From: Streptomyces sp. ISL-10
Lineage (GTDB): Bacteria > Actinomycetota > Actinomycetes > Streptomycetales > Streptomycetaceae
Direction of reading: 5' to 3'
Assembly (NCBI RefSeq): GCF_018614575.1
Contig: NZ_JAGGOJ010000007.1
Span: forward strand, 409,333 to 473,332
DNA length: 64,000 nt
Part shown: positions 7,696-17,621 of the stretch, piece after piece
Position numbering within the stretch: the stretch's first letter is position 1
How the letters are laid out: the number at the start of each line of letters is the position of its first letter
Notes under the pieces: generated by a model
The model's input: the letters and a program-made list of their open reading frames with translations, nothing else
Databases searched by the model: none
What the model was told of the DNA's origin: nothing
Made by a program: the position numbers and the translations under genes

Positions 7696-9381
7696 GTGGA
7701 CAGAGCCGTGGTCGGCCTTACCGAGGCGAACCTCAGGGCGTTGGCTGGGGCTCGTTCTTTTGAGCGCGGGCTCGGATACCTCGACGCGGTGTCCGGAGTC
7801 GAGGTCGGTGACGCATGGGTCACTGCCACCGTCCATGGCACGGAACGGTACGAGGTCGAACTGGCGCTGAACGGGCCCGGGGGCGTGGCCGGCGAGTGCG
7901 ACTGCCCCTACGGTCTGGAGGGAAACTTCTGCAAGCACCTGGTCGCGCTCGGCCTTACCGTGCTCGCCCGGCGAGAGAGTCTGCCACGGCAACGGAAGGC
8001 GGCTCGGGACCGCGCACAGGACCTCGACGCTTGGCTGTCCGACCTGTCCCGGGAGGAACTGCTCGCCCTCGTACGGGATCAGATCGCCGAGGACCGGCAG
8101 TTGCGCCGCCGTCTGGAGCTGCGCGTCGCGAGCGCGCGAGGAGACCTGGCCGGGGTCCGGACCCGCGTCCGCGAGCTGCTCGACATCGGTCCGTTCGCAC
8201 AGTACGGGTACGTCGAGTACGCCGACGCCCGTGCCTACTCCGACCAGGCCGGACAGGCGGTGTCTGCGATCAGGGCGCTGACCGGCTCGGGCCGGGCCGC
8301 CGATGCGATGATCCTGGCACGAGAGGCCATGCGACTGCTGGCCGAGGCGGTGGAGAGCGTCGACGACTCCGACGGATGGCTCGGGCATGTCGCCGCAGCC
8401 CTCGTCGAAGCGCACCACGCCGCATGCCGTTCGGCGCGCCCCGACCCGGAGGAGCTCGCGCGCTGGCTGGTCGGCCATGTGCTCGGTGACATGGACGATC
8501 TCACCGGCATCGATCCGCTCGACTACGCGGACGTCCTCGGAGACAGGGGGATGACCGTCCTGCGGAACCTGGCGGTCGAGGCGTGGCGGGGCAACCGCAC
8601 CGGCTGGGCCGAGAAGTACCTGATGGAGCGCCTGGCCAAGGCGGGAGGCGATGTCGAAGCGGTGATCGCCGTGCATGCGGCCGACCTCGCACCGGACGGC
8701 CGCACCCACCTGGTCATCGCCCGGGAGCTGGATGCCGCGGGGCGGCCCGATCAGGGCCTGCGCTGGGCGGAGCGCGGTATCCGGGACGTCCGGGACCCCG
8801 CCGCAGTCGACACCGCCCTCGTCGATCACCTTTGTGACCGCTACGCGCAGGCGGACCGGCTCGCCGACGCCGTCGCCTTGCGCCGCGACCACTTCGATGC
8901 TTTGCGCACCCTGCTGACCTACAGACAACTGCGTGCCGCCGCTCGGGCCGCCGACTGCTGGCCGGCCGAGCGCGAGGGGGCGCTGGCCCTGCTGCGCGCC
9001 GACGCCGGGCGGCGGCTCGAGAGCGGGCGAGGCGACTCCGTCCTGGTCGATGCCCTGCTCGACGACAAGGACGTCGACGCCGCCTGGCGAGCCGCCACCG
9101 AAACCGGCGCCCATGAGCGGCAGTGGCTCACCCTCGCCGACCAAACTCGTGCCGACCGTCCCTCCGACGCGCTCGGTGTCTACCTGCGCCTGGCCGAGTC
9201 GCTCACCCAGCAGACCGGCGACGCGGTCTACGGGCGGCTCGTCAGCCTGCTGCTGAGCATTGGCGAATGCCACCACCGCCTGGGTACATCGGACGAGTTC
9301 ACCGCGTACATCACCGCCCTGCGCACCGCCCAGAGACGCAAGCGGAACCTGATGCGGCTGATGGACGAACACGGCCTCTGA
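7696..9381 (+). CDS. SWIM zinc-finger protein
   Basis: A protein of about 561 residues with an N-terminal SWIM zinc finger: 'ECDCPYG' followed by 'NFCKHLVAL' (CxC...CxH). SWIM domains bind DNA or proteins. The remainder is alpha-helical and repeat-like, with TPR-like character ('AADAMILAREAMRLLAEAV', 'WAEKYLMERLAKAGG'). The open frame extends upstream to 7579, but the GTG at 7696 with GGAGTC before it gives a start close to the domain. It is convergent with the LysR gene. Related Streptomyces proteins have no assigned process; a role in DNA repair or regulation is only a guess. Confidence 0.82.
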   Translation: MDRAVVGLTEANLRALAGARSFERGLGYLDAVSGVEVGDAWVTATVHGTERYEVELALNGPGGVAGECDCPYGLEGNFCKHLVALGLTVLARRESLPRQRKAARDRAQDLDAWLSDLSREELLALVRDQIAEDRQLRRRLELRVASARGDLAGVRTRVRELLDIGPFAQYGYVEYADARAYSDQAGQAVSAIRALTGSGRAADAMILAREAMRLLAEAVESVDDSDGWLGHVAAALVEAHHAACRSARPDPEELARWLVGHVLGDMDDLTGIDPLDYADVLGDRGMTVLRNLAVEAWRGNRTGWAEKYLMERLAKAGGDVEAVIAVHAADLAPDGRTHLVIARELDAAGRPDQGLRWAERGIRDVRDPAAVDTALVDHLCDRYAQADRLADAVALRRDHFDALRTLLTYRQLRAAARAADCWPAEREGALALLRADAGRRLESGRGDSVLVDALLDDKDVDAAWRAATETGAHERQWLTLADQTRADRPSDALGVYLRLAESLTQQTGDAVYGRLVSLLLSIGECHHRLGTSDEFTAYITALRTAQRRKRNLMRLMDEHGL

Positions 9382-9432
9382 GCCAGAACGCCCCGAAGGG
9401 CTCCACGGCCGTATGACGACCACATGGCACCC

Positions 9433-10428
9433 TCAACGCCCGCCGTCGCCCCAGCCGTTCGACCTCGGCATCGGCCCGGCCGCAGGCGGATGCCGTTCCC
9501 GCCAGTGTGCGTACGTGGGGCTGTTGAGGCATATGTCCAGATAGCCATCGAGGACACGGCGCATGATCTCGACGCCGTGGGCCGCGAGCGGCCCGTCACG
9601 GTGCCAGGCCAGAATGTGCCGGTACCACAGGGGATTTCCGGCGAGGGGACGGACCACGACGCCCGGGGCCTCGATGAAGGTGGCCTGGCAGAGGCTGACG
9701 GCCAGACCCGCACGGACGGTCTCGATCAGCTGGCGCCCCTCTGCTTCGTACGGGGTGAACGGGCGGCGACCCGTCAGAGCGCAGACGGACGACCAGTATT
9801 CGCGGGTCCGGTCGCTGTCGGGCCGGGGGACCGCCCAGTCCTCGTCCAGGAGATCGGCTAGCGCGACCTCGTCCCGAGCCGCGAGCGGGTGGGCCGCGGG
9901 CAGGAGGGCGAAGACCGGCTCGGTGACGAGCGGATGGAGCACCACGCCCTCACGCTGTGGCAGCTCCTGGTCGGGGTGGTCGCCGAGCACCGCCGCTTCC
10001 AGCCGGCCTGCCGCGAGGTCGTCGAGCAGGACGACGGGGGAGTACTGGCAGCGTGAGGTGACTTCGGCATCCGGCAGCAATTCCTTCACCGCCTGGATGA
10101 GATGGCCGATCAGGGGGGCGCCGACCGAGCCGATCCGAACCCGGTCGGCAGCCGACATCCGGCGGGCGGCCCGGGCGGTGTCGGCGAGCAGCCCGTCGAT
10201 GCCCGGCAGGATGGCGCGGGCCCGGCCGAGTACCAGCTCTCCGAAGGGCGTGGGGACGGCACCCGCCTGCCGCCGGTCGAACAAGGCGCCACCCAGCATG
10301 GCCTCGATGCGGCGCAGTTGAGCGCTCAGCCCCGGTTGTGTCATGCGGAGAGAGGCGGCGGCGCGGGTGAGGCTGCCCGCCTCGGCGATCGCGCACACCA
10401 CCCGTAGATGACGTACCTCCAGGTCCAT
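9433..10428 (-). CDS. LysR-family transcriptional regulator
   Basis: A 331-residue LysR regulator. Residues 1-62 are the winged helix-turn-helix ('MDLEVRHLRVVCAIAEAGSL', 'ASLRMTQPGLSAQLRRIEAM'). The effector domain that follows ('RVRIGSVGAPLIGHLIQAV', 'FALLPAAHPLAARDEV') resembles the periplasmic-binding-like LysR substrate domain. The ATG at 10428 gives the canonical N-terminus. It is divergent from the M6 protease gene, 100 bp apart, so it may control that protease or itself. A GntR-type operator sits in the same gap, so control there could be dual. Confidence 0.92.
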   Translation of the reverse strand: MDLEVRHLRVVCAIAEAGSLTRAAASLRMTQPGLSAQLRRIEAMLGGALFDRRQAGAVPTPFGELVLGRARAILPGIDGLLADTARAARRMSAADRVRIGSVGAPLIGHLIQAVKELLPDAEVTSRCQYSPVVLLDDLAAGRLEAAVLGDHPDQELPQREGVVLHPLVTEPVFALLPAAHPLAARDEVALADLLDEDWAVPRPDSDRTREYWSSVCALTGRRPFTPYEAEGRQLIETVRAGLAVSLCQATFIEAPGVVVRPLAGNPLWYRHILAWHRDGPLAAHGVEIMRRVLDGYLDICLNSPTYAHWRERHPPAAGPMPRSNGWGDGGR

Positions 10429-10488
10429 GGCGCGGATGTTATGGACCGGCGACAGCTTTCGGCCATGCATCTGCATCCGCAATCTTAT

Positions 10489-10500
10489 GTGAAATGTCAC
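10489..10500. promoter_or_regulatory. Regulon operator copy 1 (M6 protease promoter)
   Basis: GTGAAATGTCAC, a near-palindrome, 29 bp upstream of the first M6 protease start. It matches the motif found in front of the peptide transporter, hydroxyproline and aminopeptidase genes further right (consensus GTGAMATTKYAC). Confidence 0.65.
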
Positions 10501-10528
10501 ACGCCATACATGGAGAGGTAGTGTCCCC

Positions 10529-11722
10529 ATGCAAAGGACCATGTCCAGCGCGCCCGCTCGGGCGGCGCTCTGGGCGCCCCTGCTCGCCGCTCTGTTCCTG
10601 CTCCTGCCAGGGACGGCGCACGCCCGGGCGGCAGCCGAGAACCCGTCGGCCTGCGCGCTGCGCGGCACCACCGGCTGGACGGACGAGGGACATGACACGG
10701 ACTACTCGGTGTTCAAGCGCCCTGCGGGGACCGTGAACGTCGGCATGATCTTCGTGGACTTCCCCGACGCACCCGCCACCGAATCCCCCGCCGACGACGC
10801 GGCACAGATCACGCCGGGCGCCGACTGGCTGTGGAACGCCTCGTACGGCAAGGCCTGGCTCGCCATCACCCAGCACCAGCGGTGGGTGCGGATGCCGCAC
10901 GCCTCGACGGATTACGGCTTCGCACGCGGGCTGACGCACGAGACGCACGAGGCGTACCTCAAGGACGCGGTCGCGGCGGCCGACCCGTATGTGGACTTCT
11001 CGCGGTACGACATGGTGTACGTGGTCGCGACGAGGAACGCGGCGGCCATCTCCTTCACCCCCACCTATGTGTACGACCCGGGAACGGCGGGCGTCGTCGC
11101 CGACGGCAGTAAGGTCAAGTGGGCCGTGACCTTCGGCCAGGACATGTGGCACTGGGGACCCAAGCTGGTGGCCCACGAGACGGGACACACCTTCGGCCTG
11201 CCCGACCTGTACGCGTTCGACGCGGGCACGGACGCCCATCGCTTCGTCGGCGGCTGGGATGTGATGGGGCTGATCGGGGGCGCAGGGCCTCATTACTTCG
11301 CCTGGCACTCCTGGAAGCTCGGCTGGACCGACGACAACCAGGTCGTGTGCCGGGCGTCCGCGGGCAGCGACACCGTGCGCCTGACCGCGGTCGAGTACGG
11401 CAGCGGCACCAAGATGGCGGTCGTACGCACGGGCCCCGGCACCGCGTACGTCGTGGAGTCGAGGCGGGCGGTCCAGGGGGACACGGGTGTCTGCTCGACC
11501 GGCGCCCTGGTCTACAAGGTGGACACCTCGGTGGCGACTGGCTACGGGCCGATCCAGGTGATGGATGCCAAGCCCGCCGCCACGCCGGCGAACGGCTGCC
11601 GCCCGCTGGACGACGCCCCGTTCTGGGCCGGCGAGTCGTTCACCGACTCGGCGTCCGGTGTGCGGATCGAGGTGCTGAGCGCCGACGGGTACGGCGAGAC
11701 CGTGCGGATCACCAAGTCCTGA
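10529..11722 (+). CDS. Secreted M6-family metalloprotease (copy 1)
   Basis: A 397-residue exported zinc protease. The N-terminal signal peptide ('LWAPLLAALFLLLPGTAHA') is followed by the M6 (immune-inhibitor-A-like) peptidase domain. The zinc motif is 'VAHETGHTFGLPDLY' (HExxHxxGxxD, about residue 215), with 'GGWDVMG' and the 'WHSWKLGW' block after it. Immediately after the signal sequence comes 'GTTGWTDEGHDTD', shared almost exactly with the second copy at 26239. It should cut extracellular proteins. Its promoter carries the locus-wide 12-bp operator, tying it to the hydroxyproline genes, and an 18-bp hairpin terminator follows. M6 enzymes degrade matrix or antimicrobial proteins; collagen-type substrates are my inference from context. 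Confidence 0.92.
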   Translation: MQRTMSSAPARAALWAPLLAALFLLLPGTAHARAAAENPSACALRGTTGWTDEGHDTDYSVFKRPAGTVNVGMIFVDFPDAPATESPADDAAQITPGADWLWNASYGKAWLAITQHQRWVRMPHASTDYGFARGLTHETHEAYLKDAVAAADPYVDFSRYDMVYVVATRNAAAISFTPTYVYDPGTAGVVADGSKVKWAVTFGQDMWHWGPKLVAHETGHTFGLPDLYAFDAGTDAHRFVGGWDVMGLIGGAGPHYFAWHSWKLGWTDDNQVVCRASAGSDTVRLTAVEYGSGTKMAVVRTGPGTAYVVESRRAVQGDTGVCSTGALVYKVDTSVATGYGPIQVMDAKPAATPANGCRPLDDAPFWAGESFTDSASGVRIEVLSADGYGETVRITKS

Positions 11723-11735
11723 ACCCGCGCGGACG

Positions 11736-11776
11736 GTCCAGCCCCGGCTCCGGTGATCCCGGAGCCGGGGCTGGAC
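11736..11776. terminator. Strong bidirectional hairpin terminator
   Basis: A perfect 18-bp inverted repeat (arms 11736-11753 and 11759-11776, 5-nt loop) lies between the convergent M6 protease and ABC transporter genes. Its position suits termination from both sides. Confidence 0.85.
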
Positions 11777-11781
11777 CTCGT

Positions 11782-12749
11782 TCAGGCGGCCTCGGGGAAG
11801 TGACAGGCCACCTGCCGCGCCTCGCCCGGGGCGGCGATCCGCAGCAGCGGCGCCTCGGCCCGGCAGATCTCCTGGGCCTTCGGGCAGCGCGGGTGGAAGG
11901 TGCAGCCGGGCGGGGGCGCGGCCGGGCTCGGTGGGTCGCCGAGCAGGGTGATCCGTTCGCGGGTCCGTTCCGCGGCCGGGTCGGGCAGGGGCACGGCGGA
12001 CAGCAGCGCCCGCGTGTAGGGGTGGGCGGGGGCTGCGTACACCCGCTCCTTGGCGCCGATCTCGACGATCCTGCCCAGGTACATCACGGCGACCCGGTCG
12101 CACACCCGCTTGACCACGGACAGGTCGTGGGCGACGAAGAGGTAGGCGAGGCCGAGTTCGCGCTGGAGGCGTTCCATCAGGTTGACGATCTGGGCCTGGA
12201 CGGAGACGTCGAGGGCGGAGACCGGTTCGTCGGCGACGACGAGGCGGGGGCTGGTGGCGAGGGCGCGGGCGATGCCGATGCGCTGGGCCTGTCCCCCGGA
12301 GAACTCGTGCGGGTAGCGGTCGATGTGCTCGGGGATCAGCCCGACCAGTTCCATCAGCTCGGCCGCCCTCGTGCGTGCCTCGGCCGCCGGACTGCCCTGC
12401 ACCATCAGGGGATCGGAGATGATCCGGGCCACCGTCTGGCGGGGGTTGAGGGAGGACTGCGGGTCCTGGAAGACCATCTGCATGTCCTTGCGCAGGGGCT
12501 TCAGTCCCCGCTGCGACAGATGGCTGATGTCGCGTCCGTCGTATGTGATGGACCCTGCGGTGGGTTCCAGCAGGCGGACGATCATGCGGCCGGTTGTGGA
12601 CTTCCCGCAGCCGGACTCGCCGACCAGGCCCAGCGTTTCGCCCGCCGCGACGTCGAAGCTGATGCCGTCGACGGCCCGCACCGGGCTCGTACGTCGTCGT
12701 CCGGGAAAGGTCTTGGTCAAGTTACGTACGGACAACAGGGGTTCAGTGC

Positions 12750-12753
<4 letters not shown>
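11782..12753 (-). CDS. Oligopeptide ABC transporter ATP-binding protein (DppF/OppF type)
   Basis: A 323-residue ATPase with Walker A 'GESGCGKSTTGR', the Q-loop 'MVFQDPQSSLNPRQTV', signature 'EFSGGQAQRIGIARALA', Walker B 'LVVADEPVSALD' and the switch His in 'VAHDLSVV'. The C-terminus has the oligopeptide-transporter extension with cysteines ('GCTFHPRCPKAQ'), as in DppD/DppF proteins. It is the last gene of a five-gene operon; its ATG overlaps the stop of the preceding ATPase by ATGA. It powers peptide import together with the ATPase at 12750-13754. Confidence 0.94.
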
Positions 12754-13753
<1,000 letters not shown>

Positions 13754-13754
<1 letters not shown>

Positions 13755-14740
13755 CAGTACCTCACTCGCGGGTCGACGACGGCGTACAACAGATCGACGG
13801 CCAGGTTGGCCACGACGATGAAGGTTGCGGCGAGCAGTGTGACGCCGAGGATGACCGGCTGGTCGCCGGTGGACAGGGCGCCGTAGAAGAGCCGCCCGAT
13901 GCCCGGCAGCCCGAAGATGGACTCGGTGATCACCGCGCCCGCGAGCAGGCCGCCCAGGTCCATGCCGAAGATGGTGAGGATCGGGGTCATGCCCGCCCTC
14001 AAGCCGTGCTTGACCACGACCTTGCGGCGCGGCAGGCCCTTGGCGCGGGCGGTGCGGATGTACGGCTCCGCCATCGTCTCGATCATCGAACTGCGGCTTT
14101 GGCGCGCGTACATGGCCGCGTACAGGACGGCGAGCGCCAGCCAGGGCAGCAGCAGGTTCGATGCCCAGTCGAGGGGATCGGAGCCGAACGGCACGTACTC
14201 GGGATAGGGCAGCAGTCCGGCCACCCGGATCAGCCCATAGATGAGCATCACCGAGGTGAAGTAGACGGGCAGCGAGGCGGCGGCGACCGCGCCGACCATC
14301 AGGACGCGGTCGGTGAGGGTGTCCTTGCGCAGGGCCGCCACGACGCCCGCGGAGAGGCCGAGGAGCAGCCAGATCGCCGCGGCGCCCAGCGCGAGCGAGG
14401 CGGAGACGGGCAGCCGGTCCATCAGCAGGTCCCATACACCCTGGCTGTTCTCGTACGAGTAGCCCAGGCACGGGAAGTCGCAGTGCAGGGCGTACTGGCC
14501 GCTGCCCATCGTGCGGCCGGTGAAGATGCCGGTGACGAAGTCCGCGAACTGCCGCCACAGCGGCTGGTCCAGGCCCATGTGGGTGCGGATCGCCTCCAGG
14601 CGCTCCGCGCTGCACGACTTGCCGCAGGCCGCGGCGGCGGGGTCGGAGGGAAAGACGTAGAAGATGGCGAAGGTGACGGCGGCGACGGCGATCAGCACAC
14701 CGATGACGCCGGCCAGCCGCCGCAACATGTAGAGGATCAT
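13754..14740 (-). CDS. Peptide ABC transporter permease (DppB type)
   Basis: A 328-residue membrane protein starting 'MILYMLRRLAGVIGVLIAVA', the standard DppB first helix. It has six or so membrane segments and the cytoplasmic coupling 'EAA' loop ('EPYIRTARAKGLPRRKVV'). A longer extracellular loop near residues 35-90 contains several cysteines ('AACGKSCSA', 'HCDFPCLGYSYE'), an elaboration seen in some actinobacterial oligopeptide permeases. The stop overlaps the DppD-like start by one base. Confidence 0.93.
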
Positions 14741-15663
14741 GTGCGGCTTCCCTTCGGGTCGAGGATGTCCCTCAGGGCGTCGCCGAGCAGGGTGAACGCG
14801 AGCACGGTCAGGAACAGGCAGGTGCTCGGGATGACGAAGTACATGGGATCCGTGTCGTAGAAGGCGACGCTCTCGGCGATCATCTGGCCCCATGACGGAG
14901 TGGGCGGGCGGACGCCGACGCCCAGATAGCTCAGGGCGGCCTCGGTGGCGATCATCCCGGGGATGATCAGGGTGGTGTACGCGATGACGGGTCCCGCCAC
15001 ACCCGGCAGGATGTCGCGGGTGAGGATCCGCCAGGGGCCGGCGCCGCCGACGCGGGCCGCGTCGACGTACTCGCGGTGCTTGAGCGAGAGCGTCTGTCCG
15101 CGCACGATGCGGGCGATGCCGGGCCAGCCGAAGAGGCCGATGACCGCGGTCATCAGCACGATCCGGTTGACGTCGCGGGCCACCGACATCATCGCGATCA
15201 TGAAGATGAGGGACGGGAAGGACATGGTCAGGTCCATCAGCCGGCAGAGCACGGTGTCGGTGCGGCCGCCGAAGTAACCGGCCGCGGTCCCGGCCGCGAC
15301 GCCCCCGATGACGACGATTGCCGTGGCGGCGAAGGCTATGAGAAGAGAGACCTGGGCGCCGTGCAGGACCCGGGCGAACAGGTCGCGGCCGGTGACGGGT
15401 TCGACGCCGAGCCAGTGTTCGGCCGAGACGCCGCCGAACGGCCCGATGGGTTGTCCGCCCAGATAGGGGTCGACGGCGCTCTTGTCGAACTCCTCGGGGC
15501 CCCAGCCGCCCAGCGAGCTGAGCAGCGGGGCGGCCACCGCCGTGATCACGAAGAGGGCGACCACGGCGAGGGAGATCTTCACGGAGGTACGGCGGCGCAG
15601 TTCCGCGCGGGCGAGTTGCCAGGGGCCACTGCCCGCCGGAGCGGAGACGGAGGTGGTAGCCAT
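14737..15663 (-). CDS. Peptide ABC transporter permease (DppC type)
   Basis: A 308-residue permease with a cytoplasmic N-terminus, a first helix ('KISLAVVALFVITAVAAP'), the extracytoplasmic 'HWLGVEPVTGRDLFARV' block that marks DppC proteins, and the coupling loop 'REYVDAARVGGAGPWRIL'. It forms the membrane channel with the DppB-like partner; the genes overlap by four bases. The ATG at 15663 lies 14 bp after the binding-protein stop. Confidence 0.93.
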   Translation of the reverse strand: MATTSVSAPAGSGPWQLARAELRRRTSVKISLAVVALFVITAVAAPLLSSLGGWGPEEFDKSAVDPYLGGQPIGPFGGVSAEHWLGVEPVTGRDLFARVLHGAQVSLLIAFAATAIVVIGGVAAGTAAGYFGGRTDTVLCRLMDLTMSFPSLIFMIAMMSVARDVNRIVLMTAVIGLFGWPGIARIVRGQTLSLKHREYVDAARVGGAGPWRILTRDILPGVAGPVIAYTTLIIPGMIATEAALSYLGVGVRPPTPSWGQMIAESVAFYDTDPMYFVIPSTCLFLTVLAFTLLGDALRDILDPKGSRT

Positions 15664-15677
15664 GTGGTGACGTACCT

Positions 15678-17429
15678 TCAGTCCTGGTTGTCGCTCTTCG
15701 AGGGGTCCTTGAGGCCGATCGTGGCGTAGTCGATCTGGCCGCCGAAGGAGTTGTGGCCGAAGGCGCCGGCGATGTTGGGGCCGAGCACCAGCGGCCAGCG
15801 CTCGACGATGGTGGGAGCGGTCGGAGCCTTGGCGAGGATCTCGCCGTCCAGGTCCTGCCAGGCCTTGTTGGCCTGTGCGGCGTCCGCCATGGCGGCGATC
15901 TCGTCCATCCGCTTCATGGTCGGCTCGTCGCGGAAGAGCGAGTGGTTGCCGGAGTTGCCCTTCTCCTTGATGTAGCGGCCGTCGAAGACGAAGGGCAGGA
16001 AGGTGGAGCCGGAGGGGTAGTCCGGGCACCAGCCCGTGTAGACGAGGTCGGTGCGGTTCTTGGTGTCGCCGATGGTGTCGTAGAAGGCCGACGGGTCCAC
16101 CGTCTCGATGGTGACCTTGATCCCTGCCCGGCCGAGGGCCTGCTGGATCGCCTCGCCGACTCCCTTGTCGCCGTTGGAGACGGTGATGCTGGTGGCGAAG
16201 CCGTCCGCCTTTCCGGCCTCCTTGAGGAGCTGCTTGGCCTTCTCCACGTCACCGGTGACGGGGATCTTCAGGGTGTCGGGCTGCTTGCCGCCGAAGAGGG
16301 AGGCCGGCATGAGGGCCGTGGACAGGTCGTTGAGTGCCGGACCGCCGTTCGCGGTCAGGATGGCCTCGCGGTCGAGGGCGTACTGCACCGCCTGGCGGAC
16401 CTTGATGTTGTCGAACGGCGCACGGCCGGTGTGCATCTGCACCATGTCGTGGCAGTTGCTCGACTCGGCCAGCAGACGCGCCTTCACGTCGGGCTTGGTG
16501 AGCACCTTGGGCGTGCTCTCGGGGCGCAGCTTGCCCCAGGGCACGGCGGAGGCGTCGGCTCCCGTACCGGCGATGAGCCGGTCGTCGATCTGGTTCTGCT
16601 TGAGCCCCATCCTCACGACGATCTTGTCGGGGTAGGCCTTGCGCACGCTGTCGGTCTTCGGGTCCCAGTGCGGGTTGCGCACCAGCACCATCTGCTTGTC
16701 CCGGGCGTACGTCTCGATCTTGTAGGGGCCCGAGGAGAAGGGGCGGCTGTCGTACTGGGGGCCCTTGTCCTTGGCCTTGGGCACCGGGGCGAAGGTGGGC
16801 AGGACCGTCGCGTAGGGGAACTCGGCGAAGGGCTTGCGGAGTTCGAAGACGATCGTGTGGTCGTCGGGGGTCTTGATGGAGTCGAGATGCTTGCCCTTGG
16901 CCGGACCCTGGTACCCCTCGGCACCGGCGAGGTAGCGGGCCGCGTAGTCCGGGCCACCGGTCAGGTCGGGCGAGAAGGACCGCTCCACGTTGTACTTGAT
17001 GTCCTGGGCGGTGACGGGCGAGCCGTCCTCGTACTTCAGCCCCTTCTTGAGCGTGAACGTCCAGGTCTTGGCGCCGTTGGAGGAGGTGCCGAGGTCCTCG
17101 GCGAGGTCGGGGATCAGCTCCCCGCCCTTGGCGCCGGGCTCCGCCTTGTATGTCACGAGGGTGCGGTAGAGCAGCCGCGTGCCGAAGTCCATCTCGTTCA
17201 TGACCCAGTTGCGGGCGGGGTCGAGGTGCTGGAAGTCCTGGTTGGACAGGACGGTCAGGGTGCCGCCCTTCTGCGGAGTACCGCCGACTATCGCGCCGTT
17301 GTTGGCGGTCGCGGGATTCCTGCCTCCCCGGTCGTCGCCGGAGGACTTTTCGCCGGAACAACCGGCCAGGCCAAGGGTGAGGGCTGCCACCAGTGCGGTG
17401 GCGAGGGCGGTGGAGGTGCGCTTGTCCAT
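15678..17429 (-). CDS. Peptide-binding lipoprotein (SBP family 5)
   Basis: A 583-residue extracellular solute-binding protein, first gene of the importer operon. The lipoprotein signal ends in the lipobox 'LAGC' at about residue 24. Family-5 features include 'LTVLSNQDFQHLDPARNW', 'GLKYEDGSPVTAQDIKYNVE' and 'VRQAVQYALDREAIL'. Members bind di- or oligopeptides and deliver them to the permeases. The position beside hydroxyproline catabolic genes, divergent from the dehydrogenase operon, with two operator copies in the gap, suggests it captures proline/hydroxyproline-rich peptides. That specificity is an inference. Confidence 0.93.
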   Translation of the reverse strand: MDKRTSTALATALVAALTLGLAGCSGEKSSGDDRGGRNPATANNGAIVGGTPQKGGTLTVLSNQDFQHLDPARNWVMNEMDFGTRLLYRTLVTYKAEPGAKGGELIPDLAEDLGTSSNGAKTWTFTLKKGLKYEDGSPVTAQDIKYNVERSFSPDLTGGPDYAARYLAGAEGYQGPAKGKHLDSIKTPDDHTIVFELRKPFAEFPYATVLPTFAPVPKAKDKGPQYDSRPFSSGPYKIETYARDKQMVLVRNPHWDPKTDSVRKAYPDKIVVRMGLKQNQIDDRLIAGTGADASAVPWGKLRPESTPKVLTKPDVKARLLAESSNCHDMVQMHTGRAPFDNIKVRQAVQYALDREAILTANGGPALNDLSTALMPASLFGGKQPDTLKIPVTGDVEKAKQLLKEAGKADGFATSITVSNGDKGVGEAIQQALGRAGIKVTIETVDPSAFYDTIGDTKNRTDLVYTGWCPDYPSGSTFLPFVFDGRYIKEKGNSGNHSLFRDEPTMKRMDEIAAMADAAQANKAWQDLDGEILAKAPTAPTIVERWPLVLGPNIAGAFGHNSFGGQIDYATIGLKDPSKSDNQD

Positions 17430-17478
17430 CAGTGGTCACTCCGGGAGCAGCGATCGGCCAGCCGGGAGCGGCTGGAAT

Positions 17479-17510
17479 GTGACCTGTAACATAGTAATGT
17501 GAAATTTTAC
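17479..17510. promoter_or_regulatory. Tandem regulon operators (copies 2 and 3)
   Basis: GTGACCTGTAAC (17479-17490) and GTGAAATTTTAC (17499-17510) lie in the divergent promoter region of the peptide importer and the hydroxyproline dehydrogenase operon. They start exactly 20 bp apart, two helical turns. The second copy is a palindrome if G/A pairing positions are allowed (GTRAAATTTYAC). The 40-bp block is strikingly A+T-rich for this chromosome. Confidence 0.75.
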
Positions 17511-17605
17511 TGACAAGGCGTGGGGGCGTCCGTTACCGACCTGTGTCCGAGCGGCTCGGTCGGTTCGGTTCGTTCGGCGAGGCCTCTTGGCAGAGGGAGT
17601 GCCAT

Positions 17606-17617
17606 GTGAAATATTAC
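17606..17617. promoter_or_regulatory. Regulon operator copy 4 (dehydrogenase operon)
   Basis: GTGAAATATTAC ends four bases before the GTG start of the dehydrogenase beta subunit at 17622, where the ribosome site would normally be. It matches copy 3 in 11 of 12 positions. A protein bound here could block transcription elongation or a start site very close to the gene. Confidence 0.68.
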
Positions 17618-17621
17618 TGCC

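Noticed and set aside
7690..9423. A 577-codon minus-strand frame opposite the SWIM protein
   Set aside because: Shadow frame; the plus strand carries the CxC...CxH zinc finger and proper codon use.
6111..10428. A natural-product gene cluster around the amidinotransferase
   Set aside because: The neighbours are an esterase, a SWIM protein and a LysR regulator; no carrier, synthetase, synthase or tailoring genes are present.
15753..17489. A 578-codon plus-strand frame opposite the peptide-binding lipoprotein
   Set aside because: Gly/Val/Leu/Glu-rich low-complexity translation typical of a shadow frame; the minus-strand lipoprotein has signal, lipobox and family motifs.
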